Shown piece after piece: positions 35,320-46,222 of a stretch of DNA of 61,537 nucleotides; the stretch's first letter is position 1; each line of letters begins with the position of its first letter. Where the stretch lies: NCBI GenBank assembly GCA_905178155.1, contig CAJINV010000015.1:824390-885926 (forward strand), written 5' to 3'. The position numbers and the translations under genes are program-made. The DNA is from Amoebophrya sp. A120 (taxonomy: Eukaryota > Sar > Dinophyceae > Syndiniales > Amoebophryaceae). The notes under the pieces were generated by a model. The model ran no database searches, was not told where the DNA came from, and saw nothing but the letters and a program-made list of their open reading frames with translations.

Positions 35320-38300
35320 CTAAGGTCGGCTGCCGGGCATTGCTAGCGGAGTTCCTTCACCGCTACCTCCACTACTACCACTCCTCTGAACCGGCCGCCC
35401 CCGGTTTCCTTCCGGGTTTCCCCAAATCACGTTTTTCTTCCCACCGTTCACCCAGTTCTGCGCCCGATCGCACTGAAAAAACTGCGTTTTTTTCTTCCTC
35501 TCCGCAGAAACTTTCTCTTGTTCCTGTTTTTTAATCGTCGCCGCTTCCTCTCTCTCTTTCCTCTGCGCGGCTTGTGCTTCGGTCTCTTCAGCCTTCCCGG
35601 CGTCCCTGGTGTGCCTGCCCTCCTTCTGCTTCTGGTCTTGTTTTATCTTCCCTTTCTCGCTCTTGTTGGGGACCTTCTTGCCTCCTTTTTCACCACCTTC
35701 ACCCGCTTGGACTTCGCCGGCCTGCTCGGGTCCCGTAGTTTCGGCTGCGGCTTCTACGCGCAGCTCCTCAGAGAACAACTCGCATTTCCACTTGTCTTTT
35801 TCTGGTGCTCCCTCCTCTCGCTCCAGCAGTACTGATCCGTACTTGCACGTCGGGTTCTCCAGACACAACTCGTGGCACTTCGCGGGGGGCGACGCTCCTG
35901 TCGTTCCGCTCATTTGAAGCGCCTTCCGCTTTTCCAAATCAACTTGATACTTCATCTCACGGTCCGAGCCCTCGCTAGCAAGTTGCACAACCGAAATCGG
36001 TTCGCAGAACCCAGCCTGCATGAAGAAAAACCGGATAAACATCTGACTAATGTGCTTTTCGATGACCTGTTCGAACCCGAGAACTTCCCGCTCCCTGCGG
36101 GTTTCACGCGTACCTCCTCGTCGAAGTTCGGTATCCCCCAGCGTTGCGGCCGCGCGCCAGTCGCCGATGGTGGTATGCAGTTCGAACGAACCCGGGTCGG
36201 CAAAGAACATTTCTGAATCTACGCCGGCAGGGGCCGCCGACTGCTCATCGAGCTGCGTGACTTTGACTAACACCCCTTCCGCAATTTTTTCCATGGTGCG
36301 GAGGTGAAGCAGTTCTAGACCGTAGGCCAGTTGGTGAAATTCGATTTGTCCACTGTTGCCGTGCGGGTCGAGGCCCGCACCCGCTGCTGCCCGGGCGGCT
36401 AACTGGGTCGGACTTTCTAGCAATCTTGTCGCTCGTCCTTGTTGGGGAGCTGCCAGTGCTGGTGTTGGGCTGGATTCTGATGTTGCTCTTCCGGGAGCTG
36501 CAGGGGGACTACGTACTGAGTTTGTTCCCCGTCGCGGCGTTTGTGAAGGTGAGGCGCTCTGCTCAACAAATGAGGACGCCAGCATATTTCTAGTAGCACT
36601 GTCGAGTGCAACATCCTGTTGTAGTTGTTCGTGCTCCCCCTGCTCCCGATCATATTGTCCTCCTCCTTCTTGTACTTGTTGCTCCCCTGCTGCACCAGGT
36701 GCAGCCTCTGCGTGTTGACTTGCTGCTCGTCCCGTGGGCGAGGCACCACCAGGACGACTTGCGCTCGAATCGGTTTTTTCACCCACTTTGACATCACCGA
36801 AAGTGAGATGCCCCACCACATGTGGATAGTCGTCGTCACCATTTTGCCTGATTCTCAGCCCGCGTCGACCGGGACCAGGAGCAAAAGGATCTGGAGAAGG
36901 TGGGGCTGAAAAATCCGCCATACGCTTACTATGTCCGGTCCATGGCTCGCCTGACCCCGCCGCCGAACTCGCCGCACCACCAACAGCTCCCCGCCCCGGA
37001 GAGAGGCGGAGCCCGGGCGATTCGAGGCGGAACGCAACTACGGACGGTTCCTTTCCCGTGAGAGTCTCCAGACCTTGACGGACGTGGGCGGCAAACCCAA
37101 ACCCATTCTCATCATCTACAACATCTTCGCTCATTTCTACATCTGCCGTGGAGGGGGTGTCAGCAGCAACCCCAGCCTGCCCCCGCGATTCGGCCTCCCC
37201 TTCGGCACCAGCAGCTTCAGCTTCTTCAGCATAATCGTTTACTCGACACCCACCAGTCAGGAAATCTTGATCTTCCCCTAAACACCCCATGTCGACATCA
37301 CCCCCTCCCTGCAAAATTTGTTGCTGTGGGTCAAACTGAAACTCGGGCCCAGCGAGTTGGTCCTCAACCGCTTTGAATTCCTCCTCCCCATCACGGTCGG
37401 CAGGAAAAATTTCCTGCGCACCTGCATGCAGCTCGGGCGCACGCAGGTCCTCCTCGGAGCTTTGCACCGGAGCAAACACCCAATTGCAAAGCTCGTAGTC
37501 GTAGATAGGACCACGCGAATCTTGTTCGACGCCCCCATCTACTCCGTCGAAGTTCATAAATCTCACTCTGCTGAACTTTTCGCAAAACTGCTGGAAGTCC
37601 GCTTCAATCCGCCGCACGTTCTGGGCCTTTTTGTTCTGAAACAGCTCGACGACAGACCGGTTGAGCCGAGGGAACATGACTTTGTGTGTGCCGTGTTTTT
37701 TCAGCCAAGATTTCGCGTTTTCGATATAATCGTCTTTGCTCATGTTTGGCGGCGGGGAGTGCTTCCAGAAACTGTTGGTGATTTTGGCCAAAAACATCTA
37801 TAAAGGTGGAAAAACAAAAATTTCTTTCCTCGCGACGAGGTGGACCCCGTACCGTACGAATAATAAACACGCGAAGTTCATCGGCATGTAGCAAACTTTT
37901 TTTCTACGACGAAAGACAGAGGAGTAGAAGTGAGTGGCAAGGACACTAACTACTGCGCGACATTGGAATTGCCGAAGCCCAGGAGGCAGAGCCTTCAATC
38001 ATGCATGACAAAGTTGTGACAGGAACAGCAAAAGCATCCGGCTAGAAAAGTCTTCAGCATCACATGTTTCCATCTGAGTAAGTCGCAGTTGTACGGTAGC
38101 GTCGCAGGGGAATAACGTTTTTTCCCCCTGATATCTTCTCTTCCGTCAGTGCCAATCGCTGTACACGACTGGCCGACCGCCAAAGCCGCTCCGGGCTGCC
38201 ATATTGATTTTTCAGTGAGTCATCAATGGCGTACCCAATCCGGGCCAAATCGTCCCGCGAAAAGCCCTGTTTGTACGGGTTGTTGTCAAGGTCGTCTGGT

Positions 38301-41300
38301 CTCGCGAACTGTCCGGAATCGGCTTTGTTGATCATGGGGTATTTCTTAAGTTTCGGCTTCGGTTTGCCCTTTGCAGGTGCCGTCATCGGGTACTTCTCAT
38401 CCTCGGATCGCCCATAAACGCCGAACATGATTTCGTGGTACCCGGGAATGCTGTCCACATACTCCCGAAGGGACGTTAAGAGATTGTGTTTTTTCTCGCG
38501 CAAAGGCAAAAGCGAAGTACTAGCATCTCCTTGCTTATTTGTATTTTTCCCGTGGCTGTACACTTCCCACCCCAGCTCGTCAATTTTGGTGGTTCCCATG
38601 TCCACGATGCCGTCGTTCAGAGAGATCCCGGGCCGCGAAGCCTCTACCGCAGAGGCGATGACCACGCGGCTCGCTGCCTGCTGCGTCACGGTCGGCGTGG
38701 CTGCCGTTCTGGTTTCGACGTCGCAGAGCTGCGAGTACGATTTGACGAACTGGATGGCGCGGCGATCGAGTTTGTTGCGAATGAAATTCTTGTTCATTTG
38801 TTGCCAGTCGCTGACTTTTTTGCTGGCTTCTTGAAGCGGCCCCCCACTCAACTGGGCCTCCAGGCCGTTCAGCTCCATCAGCATGCTCGACTGGAGATGC
38901 ACCTCGTCTTTCATGCGCAGCTCCAAAGCAGTAGACAGCGAGGTCGCGAGCGCGCGTACGGTCGAAACGGACACGCTCTCCGCCGCAAGGTCTTGGAAGG
39001 TTTTGGTCGCCGTCATGGGGTAACCTAGGCTATTCAAAGTAGCTTCCAACTCGGAGTCCAGTTTTCTGTACTTCGAACAAGCGCGCTTGAGAAGCGTCCA
39101 GTCGTCTGATGTTCTTCCCTTGTTTTTGCCTTTACCCTTTGGCTTTGCAGCTTTGGGCGCGGCCGGACCAGGCTCGTCCTCCTGTTTCTCGGTGGCTGGG
39201 ACATCGGCCCACATTGTCGTGAATTCGTCCCGCCGGTCTGTTTCGAACTTCAGTAACTTCTTCATGATGCCGTTGCGCAGTTCTTCCAGCGCGGCGCCCG
39301 CGCTTTGGTCCCCGTTAATTTCCTTCAAGTTGGCCTCGAGGACCTTTTTCTCCCCTGCAACTTCCAAGTAGCGCGTCGCAGATTTCTGGTCTTCTTCGGT
39401 CGGAAGTTTGTTTGCTTGTTGCAAGTAACGACTCTCCTGGACACATCCGTCATTGGTGACTCCCTCTTCTGCCGAAGAACAGTCCCTCCCCTCCGCCGGC
39501 CCCCCGAAAATTCGCCAAGATGTTTGCCGCTTCAACGGCTCCAGCGCTTTGCAGAGCCAGGTGGGGTCGGAGATTTGATGGTGCTTTTCTTGACCGTGAG
39601 CTGCACTAGGCGCCGTCGTGCCCTCCGGTCGTGGCAGTACTGTCGGGACGAAAAACAGCTGGTCCAGAAGGAAAAACGCCCGTTGCAGCGCAAAGTACCA
39701 GAACCGGTTCAGGAACACAAATTGCTTGCCTACAGGGGTCGCCGGGTCATGGAGTTGCACTTTCTTGAACTTGAGCCCATCCCCCGTTTCGGTGAAGCGA
39801 ATCATGCGGTCGGCACCGCCGGAACCCAATTCGTCCATCGAGACGACTTTGTGCCCGATCAAGGCAAAAGGCTCCAGCATCCCGGACCGCATGCCCATGT
39901 GGACCAAATCGCCGCAACGTTCGCGAAGCACGTCCAAAACCTGAATTTGCTGGACGCGGGAGAACTGCATCGGCATAATTTGGTCGGATTCCCACCACTT
40001 CAGCGCGTTTAAGACGAAGATGCTGGAGGATTTTTTTTGCGCCAGCGGGCCTGCTTGTTCTGCTTCAGGTGCTTTGATTCCGAACTGGTCATTGTACCAA
40101 CGCGTTTGCATTTCTGTCAAAAAGTTTTCCAACTCTTTCTGTTCGTCTTCAACAACAAAAGTGTCGCCGACCAATACCACAGCGTCCACGCGCGGCAGCT
40201 CCGCGGCCAGTTCGATCAACTGCTGCACCCCAATCCGGGACGAATCGTGCTCCACGTGTGCGGCTTTGTGGCTGGCGGCGCGGCCGTCGCGGACGAAAAT
40301 GACCAGCACGCTTGAGTTTCGGAGGTGTTGGTTGGCCAGGTGGAAGTGCCAGTGGTGCAAAGCGTGGAAGTAGCGGACCACGGCCTCTCGCTCTTGCTTT
40401 CGCTCTTGGTCGGAAGGAGGTGGAGTAGTTCGCTCAGCAGGATCCGTGTTAGAACAAACAAACGGATAATCATCGAGAACCTTTTTCAGTTCGATCGCAC
40501 CGTCGGCCAGAAGTTTGTCCAGGCGTTCCCCCATTTTCTCCTCGAAATCCTCCGTGTTGGCCGGCCCATCGGCCGGAGGTGTCACAGGTTTGATACCAGG
40601 AAACAACAGTCTCTGGCAGTGCCGATTCGCCACCGACTTCGGTGGCCGAAAATTTGGCACGGCCCAGATCTTACTCCACAGATCGGCGCGCAAAGGACGT
40701 CGTGCTGGCGCCCCAGCTGGAGGGCTCAGCTGCTGCTGTGTAGTTTGCAGCAGCTGCCCGGGCCGAGGGTCGCTGATCTTCCACATGGTCTTTAGCCGGT
40801 CGTAAAGCGCCTCGCTGTCGCCCAGGTAGGTCACCGCCAGGCGCTGCGTGCCGAAGTGGACCTTCATCACCTTTGCGGAAGCTGCAGCTCCCGGGCCTTC
40901 GTCGTTGTGGTTTAGAAACTCGGCGTTGATCTGGCTGATCAGGTTGGTTTGCGCAGTAGATGAGAGTCTGGAGAGCCCGGCACTTTGGGAGTTGCCCATG
41001 ACGTTTGTGCGCTTCCGGATCAAATCGTCATCCGCGAAAGTGACGGCAGACATGGGAGTTTGGAGCATGTAGTTGGGAGTTTTCGACACTGTGCCTGCAG
41101 TGCCGGGGGTGCGGTGAGGAGCTCGACTTCCGCCAGAAAAAGGGGCTTGCGGAGATGGAGAAGATGAACCTGGTACAGCTAATAAACCGCGACGTTTTAT
41201 TTGTTGTTGAGGCGTGCGCGGAGACAGCGGAGGTGCTGCCAACGAAGAAGAAGCACCCCCTGCTGCTCCTCCACCGCGAGGCGTAGTGCTTCCGTCTCCT

Positions 41301-44192
41301 CCCTGTGCCGCTTGTGCTCCTGGTGCAACATCACTTCCTACACCAGCAACATCTTCCGCTTGAAGCGCCGCGGCACTTCCACCGCCAAAACCCGCCGCGA
41401 CCGCGATCGTTGTTCCTTCCCGCAAGTCCTGTTGAAACGCCTCCGTGATCATTTGCACATTCCTATTGAGAAGAAAACCCCCCCCTCCCCATATTGAACA
41501 GGTAGGTTTCCGAAAATTTGCGTTGGTGATTTGAGGGCACAAATCCCATTTGTCTTGCAAGAAGACAAGGGCAGAGGCTTCCTCCCCATTATGGAGTCGA
41601 TTTGTCATGCTGTTGGGCCTAGAGGGGAGTCGTTTGCCATGCTGAACAACTAGACCCATGGCGCGCCCCTACGTAGCCTCGGGATCTGGCCGCAATGCCT
41701 CTCTGCAATACAAAGCTAAATTTGTGTACACAAATCCAGCATGAGAAATTCCGTTTTGATATGGGGAGGGGGGATTTTTCCTTTCCATAATTCCACAGCG
41801 TTTTGTCCACCCCAGCCGCTGCATCCGTGAACTGTAAGATGAAGCTATCGTAAAGAAAAATCCCCCCTCCCCATATTGAAAGCGCATCCGTCTGAAAATT
41901 TGCGATGCACATTTGTGACCTCAAATCTTGTCTGTCTTGCAAGAAGGCAAGTCCAGAGGGCCCCCTGCATTTTGCAGGCGGTTTGTGATGTTGTTGGTCT
42001 TCGAGCATACACGTTTGTCATGCTAGGCGCCTACGTCAAAACCTCTCGGCCGAGGCTTGACATACGCCCGCAGTCCTTTACTGCAAGACAAATCTGATTT
42101 GTGTACGGAAATCCAGCATCAGAAACTTCGTTTCGATATGGGGAGGGGGGAGTTTTCCTCTTGATAGAAGCGGTCCCGGAGCGGGTGGCTCAGCAGGTAG
42201 GTCGCAATGCCCGTCCACGTGTCGCCGGACTGAATCAACGAAAGTTCCTGCACGTACAACTGCCGTGCGAGCATGTGGGCGGGCAGCGTCACCTTCACAG
42301 CGACCTGCCGCACGTCGCGGAAGTCGGAGAACAGGTCGAGGAAAAAGAGGACCTCGAACTCCTGCGGTCTCACCAGCCCGAGGTGTTGGTCGGGGGAGAA
42401 ATGGTCGGCTAAGTTGTTGTAGGACCGAGAATGAAGATCAACCTGCATACTTCCCAAGCTCGCGTCGGCCTGGCCAATGATGTAGCCAAGCTTTCCGTGT
42501 GGTAGGCAAACGATGTGAAAGGCTAAAACGCTGACTTGCAAACACAGCTTTTTCTTGTCAACTTCCTTGCTAAGATCCAAGCCAACGACGTCGGTGTGCT
42601 GGAAGGTCTTCGTTTCGCGGGACAGGCCTCTTGGATCGGTTTTCGCGTTGTGTTGCATTGCACTCTGGAAATTGCTGATGTGCGGAAGCAGGATATTCAG
42701 TGCGTAAGTAGCCTGATCTCCCACATTTTCATCTTCAATGCGCCTGTCGCTGGCAATTTCTTCTAGCCCCGCCCGCGTGTCATACAGCCCAGCTAGCATT
42801 TCAACTTGCTCTGGTAGGGGCCTTGTGGACGACTTGGAGAACGAAGTTGCTGCCTCATGAGCATGTCCTAGAAGAACAGGGGGCATGGATGACGTTCTTG
42901 AGCCACCACGACCGATACCAACTACATCTTGTTGTTCTTGCTCCGCGCCGTCTTGCTCTCCATCTTCGACTTGTCCAAAGAGGTTGCGCGGTAGTGGTGC
43001 TGGAAAAGGAGGACGAAGACGAGGACCTCCTTCATCATCATCGGGAGAACGTGGAAGCGTCCTGCTGGATCGTATCGCCGAGGACGTCCCGCCACTTCGT
43101 CGGGGAGAACGACCACGAGTTGGGGTTCCTGAATCTGCCTCGAGGAAGTTCGATTCCAACACGTAGTTCTCATGTAGTACCGCAGTAGAGGGAGGTTCTG
43201 GTGCGCCGCCGCCAACATGATCAGTTGTAGCTCTTGAGCCATGAAGATGATCTCCATCCTCTTCCGCGGCTTGCTCAGCACCGAGAGGAGCTACAACATG
43301 ACCATCATGGTACTTCTGTTGACTGATGTGCTCGCCGGAGGAATCAATCTGCATGGCTGACGCTCCTGGAGCCACCACCGGTACTTCTCGACCACGTCCT
43401 CCACCTTTTTGTAGAGATACATCAACTTTTGCATTTGTATTTGATTTTGATTTTGAAGTAAACTAAAACAATAAAAATAAAAAAGCTACTTATATTTTTT
43501 ATGAGTTTTGCATTTAGATCGTGACTTCCGCGGACAAGTTTTTGTCTTGCTCCAACAGACCGAGAAGCGCGCGGATGAGAGTTAATAGTACCCGTCGCCG
43601 CTGCTCCTCCTAAAGGGGGGCTCTGACCGTGATTCTTGGTGTCCGCAGGTAACAAAGCCGTCGATGTAGTAGATGACCTCCGCGCGGGGGCCGCTGCCAC
43701 TGGGATGCTGATCAGGCTTTGCTTCGGGTAGAAGTTGTAACCTGCTTGTGCCCCAGCTGCCACACGACGAGCAGGGGGAACAGCATCGTCAAGGGCGCCA
43801 GCGTCATGTTTGGCCTCAACGTCATCTTCTTCCGTGCCTGTTGTACTTGTCGAGCCGGGCAATAGGGTTCCGTCAGCACCAGCCGTACTGTCCTGCGGAA
43901 AATCTTCATGCTGATGAGTTCTCGTCGTGGTCCCTTCTTCCGCTGGTTGTACTTCGTGTTCGTCCACCGGCACTTCGTCTCGGCGCTGCATGAACTTCGT
44001 GTTCCTTCTCTTCGTGGTCCCCGGTTGGCTCCAAGCGTGAACATTAACCGGAACAAGGAGTACTACACTGCTGAGCGTGCTGAACAAAAAGAAGCTGGTC
44101 TTTGTCGTGGCAAGCTGCACCAGACGAGTGGTGCCCGCACCAGCCGCGCCGCCGGTCCTACCGCAGCAACCTCCGCCACGCTGGCTCATCAC
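35320..44192 (-). CDS. Secretory protein, about 2,618 aa, possible PAN-like domain
   Basis: Start 44192 (MMSQRGGGCC). A hydrophobic segment at about residues 32-53 (FFLFSTLSSVVLLVPVNVHA) looks like a signal peptide or anchor. Exons: 44192-43506, 43426-42167, 41840-41790, 41458-38117, 37992-37954, 37797-35320. The total is 7,857 nt, a multiple of three. The first intron is a 79-nt segment between 10-bp direct repeats, two are family D introners, and the last two are GT-AG. Near residues 1,060-1,200 lies an ordered region with VLVIFVRDGRAASHKAAHVE and HMGMRSGMLEPFALIGHKVV; I suspect a glycosyltransferase-like fold but cannot confirm it. Near 2,432-2,470 the pattern CHELCLENPTCKY followed by CELF resembles a PAN/Apple module. 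The last part is Lys/Glu-rich. If the two GT-AG introns are wrong, this is two genes: 44192-38060 and 37797-35320, the second starting MFLAKITNSFWKH just after a pyrimidine-rich AG. Confidence 0.6.
37798..37953 (-). other. Candidate GT-AG intron, or trans-splice acceptor
   Basis: 156 nt. The donor is CGCGCA followed by GTAGTT. The acceptor is a pyrimidine-rich CCACCTTTATAG directly followed by ATG. It joins QFQCRA to MFLAKITN in frame. The same AG could instead accept a spliced leader for a separate downstream gene. Confidence 0.45.
37993..38116 (-). other. Candidate GT-AG intron
   Basis: 124 nt. The donor is AAAAAC followed by GTTATT and the acceptor is TTGAAG followed by GCTCTG. It joins EKISGGKN to ALPPGLRQF in frame and leaves a 39-nt microexon (37992-37954). 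Introner-type words (CATGACAAAG, CATCACATG) lie inside, without a clear TIR. Confidence 0.45.
41464..41789. mobile_element. Introner element, family D
   Basis: 326 bp, TSD ATTCC on both sides. TIR with CCCCCCTCCCCATA and its complement. Removal joins VDKTLWN to VQMITEAF in frame. Confidence 0.95.
41846..42166. mobile_element. Introner element, family D
   Basis: 321 bp, TSD GAAGC on both sides. Removal joins PLRDRF to ILQFTDAAAG in frame. It is separated from the family D copy at 41464 by a 51-nt exon, so two copies of one family sit almost side by side. Confidence 0.95.
43427..43505 (-). other. 79-nt intron between 10-bp direct repeats
   Basis: The repeat AAATGCAAAA (minus strand) flanks this A/T-rich segment at 43515-43506 and 43436-43427. 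Removing one repeat unit plus the interval joins SHDLNAK to VDVSLQKGG in frame. Reading through meets a stop. No GT-AG pair gives an open frame. It has no TIR and lacks the introner motif, so it differs from the main families. Confidence 0.6.
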
Positions 44193-46222
44193 GGTAGTCG
44201 TTTAAGGTGAAGATGAGGCTGACCTCCCGAAGGTGGGACGAACCTCTACTGCGATAGTTAGATAGAGGGAGTTGCAGCTCGAGAAGCCGTACTTTTCAAG
44301 CTGTTTATCTGGCGAATTTTTGATGTGCTGATCCAACAGTTCTTGTAGTTGCACTGTTTACTGTCAAAAGTTTTACTTATTTACGCGCTCAAATTTACAA
44401 TTATCTGAACGGTGGGGTTTCCTTTGGTGAAAGAGAGGTGAAAAAGCAAGGGGTCGCTTTGTTCTGTTTTTTTTTTTGTGCCAAAAAAGAAGTTTGCAAT
44501 GTCGTCACAACTTGTTTCAACAAGTAAGAACTGTTGACGCACGTCGTCGGCCGGTGCCTTGACGACGACAGCTATTGGACGTCGTGGTACGAAGTAATTT
44601 TCTTTTTCAAAGGGAGCACTTTTTGCACCACAAAACTAGGATGAACGACAGCAGACAATAGACTACCGAGAGCAGACGATAGTTGTGAACGAACGACAGA
44701 ATTTGATATGAAAAATCGCTGGTTGCTTAAGGCATGGAATGTTGCACGAAGTTCTATGTATGTACCTTCTCCTTTCAAACCGAACATTTTTGCGCAAACG
44801 GACGATGCTGGTGACACACGACAGAACCTTCAAGAACCCGATTTTTTGTGAAGAGGTACTAGGTATTAATAGTACGAGAGCAGGAGCAGACCGACAATTA
44901 TAATAGTACAGGAGGGGAGCCATGAGCATGACGACACAGCAAAGAGATGAAAATCCGAAACGTAAATAGGTACCGAATACACTGTAGGTTGTCAAGATAC
45001 AAGAGCCGAGACTGTTCCTGTTGCTTGAGATGCGGGTCTAGATGATACACGAAAAGCAATCAGGATGCACTGGCGGGCTTGGGGGTATGAATGATTTAGT
45101 CTACAATTACTGGCACAGAGAAGGCGCCTCGCTTTCGTTGAGGAGGAAAAAGCTGCTCTGAGGCAAAAAAGACATATAGGAGTACAGTCCGTCGTGTCGG
45201 TGTTAACGAGGATCTACTCCGTGTCAGCGACATTTTTTCTTCGGTATATTTCATCTTCCACAACAAAACGACATTGTCATTGTTGATGTGAAACTTTGAA
45301 TATTGGGTACAGGTTATCGACGCTTTCTCGGAAGTAGCAAGACAGATTTAGACTTAGTGTAGAAACTTTACTTTTGGAGGTACAGGTTTTTTTGTGTCAG
45401 TGACGCTGCAAACAAAGCTAAAACAACACCGCTTGGGTACAGGTTGAGATGATGAAGATGAAGTACAACTACCTCAACGCGAAAATTAATATCGTTTGGG
45501 TACAGGAGATTGTGAAACATCAAACAGGCTAGGTGTGTTTTCAAACAGCAAGCTGCTGTTAAGATTGGAATTTTTTACAGGTGTGTTGGAGACGAGAGGG
45601 CATAAAATTGGTAGAAGGCGTGACATTGCTTATTTGTCAAGAAGCTAATTTTACAGGTTTGGTCTTGGTAGGTTGAGACCACAGTGAAGATACTTCATCA
45701 AGATTTGATGATACAGGGTGATATCAGAGAGTAGAGCGTTGTAAGAGTGAGGTACAGATTCTTCGAGAAAATATTTTGCAATTGTAGACGTAAATTACAA
45801 CAAATAAAGGTCAAGATCGGTACGTCGAAACGCCTAGACAAATTTCGATCATAACAAATAGAGTCGATGTGAAATCATTTTTTCTATAATAATTGCAAAA
45901 CTACTTTTGCAGCAAGACAAATGGCGCGCATCAATTTTTTCCACGAGTTGTAGCGGATTGATTCATCATGCCGAATCCGCAAGACAGAAACGGCCTGTTA
46001 TGCAGATTCCACAAGTCACCAAATTTCCACTTTACTCAAACCCGCCCTTGTTGCGGTACGCGTACTTCTCCGGGTCGGGGTATGGATTGCAACTCGCTGA
46101 TTCTTGTTCTGGACTTTGTAGTCATGCGAAATAAACACGGATCAGAAACAGAATACCAACTTCTCATGCGCCATGACAAAGACTGAACAACAAGAACTCG
46201 GTAATATTACTTAGTTTCTGTT
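44193..46222. other. Gene-free stretch with periodic GGTACAGG words
   Basis: No credible frame and no introner. From about 45,304 to 45,760 the word GGGTACAGG or a weaker form (TTTACAGG, GATACAGG) recurs about eight times, at roughly 45304, 45378, 45434, 45497, 45577, 45651, 45711 and 45751. This looks like a decayed tandem repeat of 60-80 bp. It lies upstream of the minus-strand gene starting at 44192 and could be part of its 5' region. Confidence 0.5.

Noticed and set aside
39305-40012. Plus-strand frame of 235 codons
   Set aside because: Antisense to the ordered part of the 35320-44192 minus-strand protein; no independent evidence.
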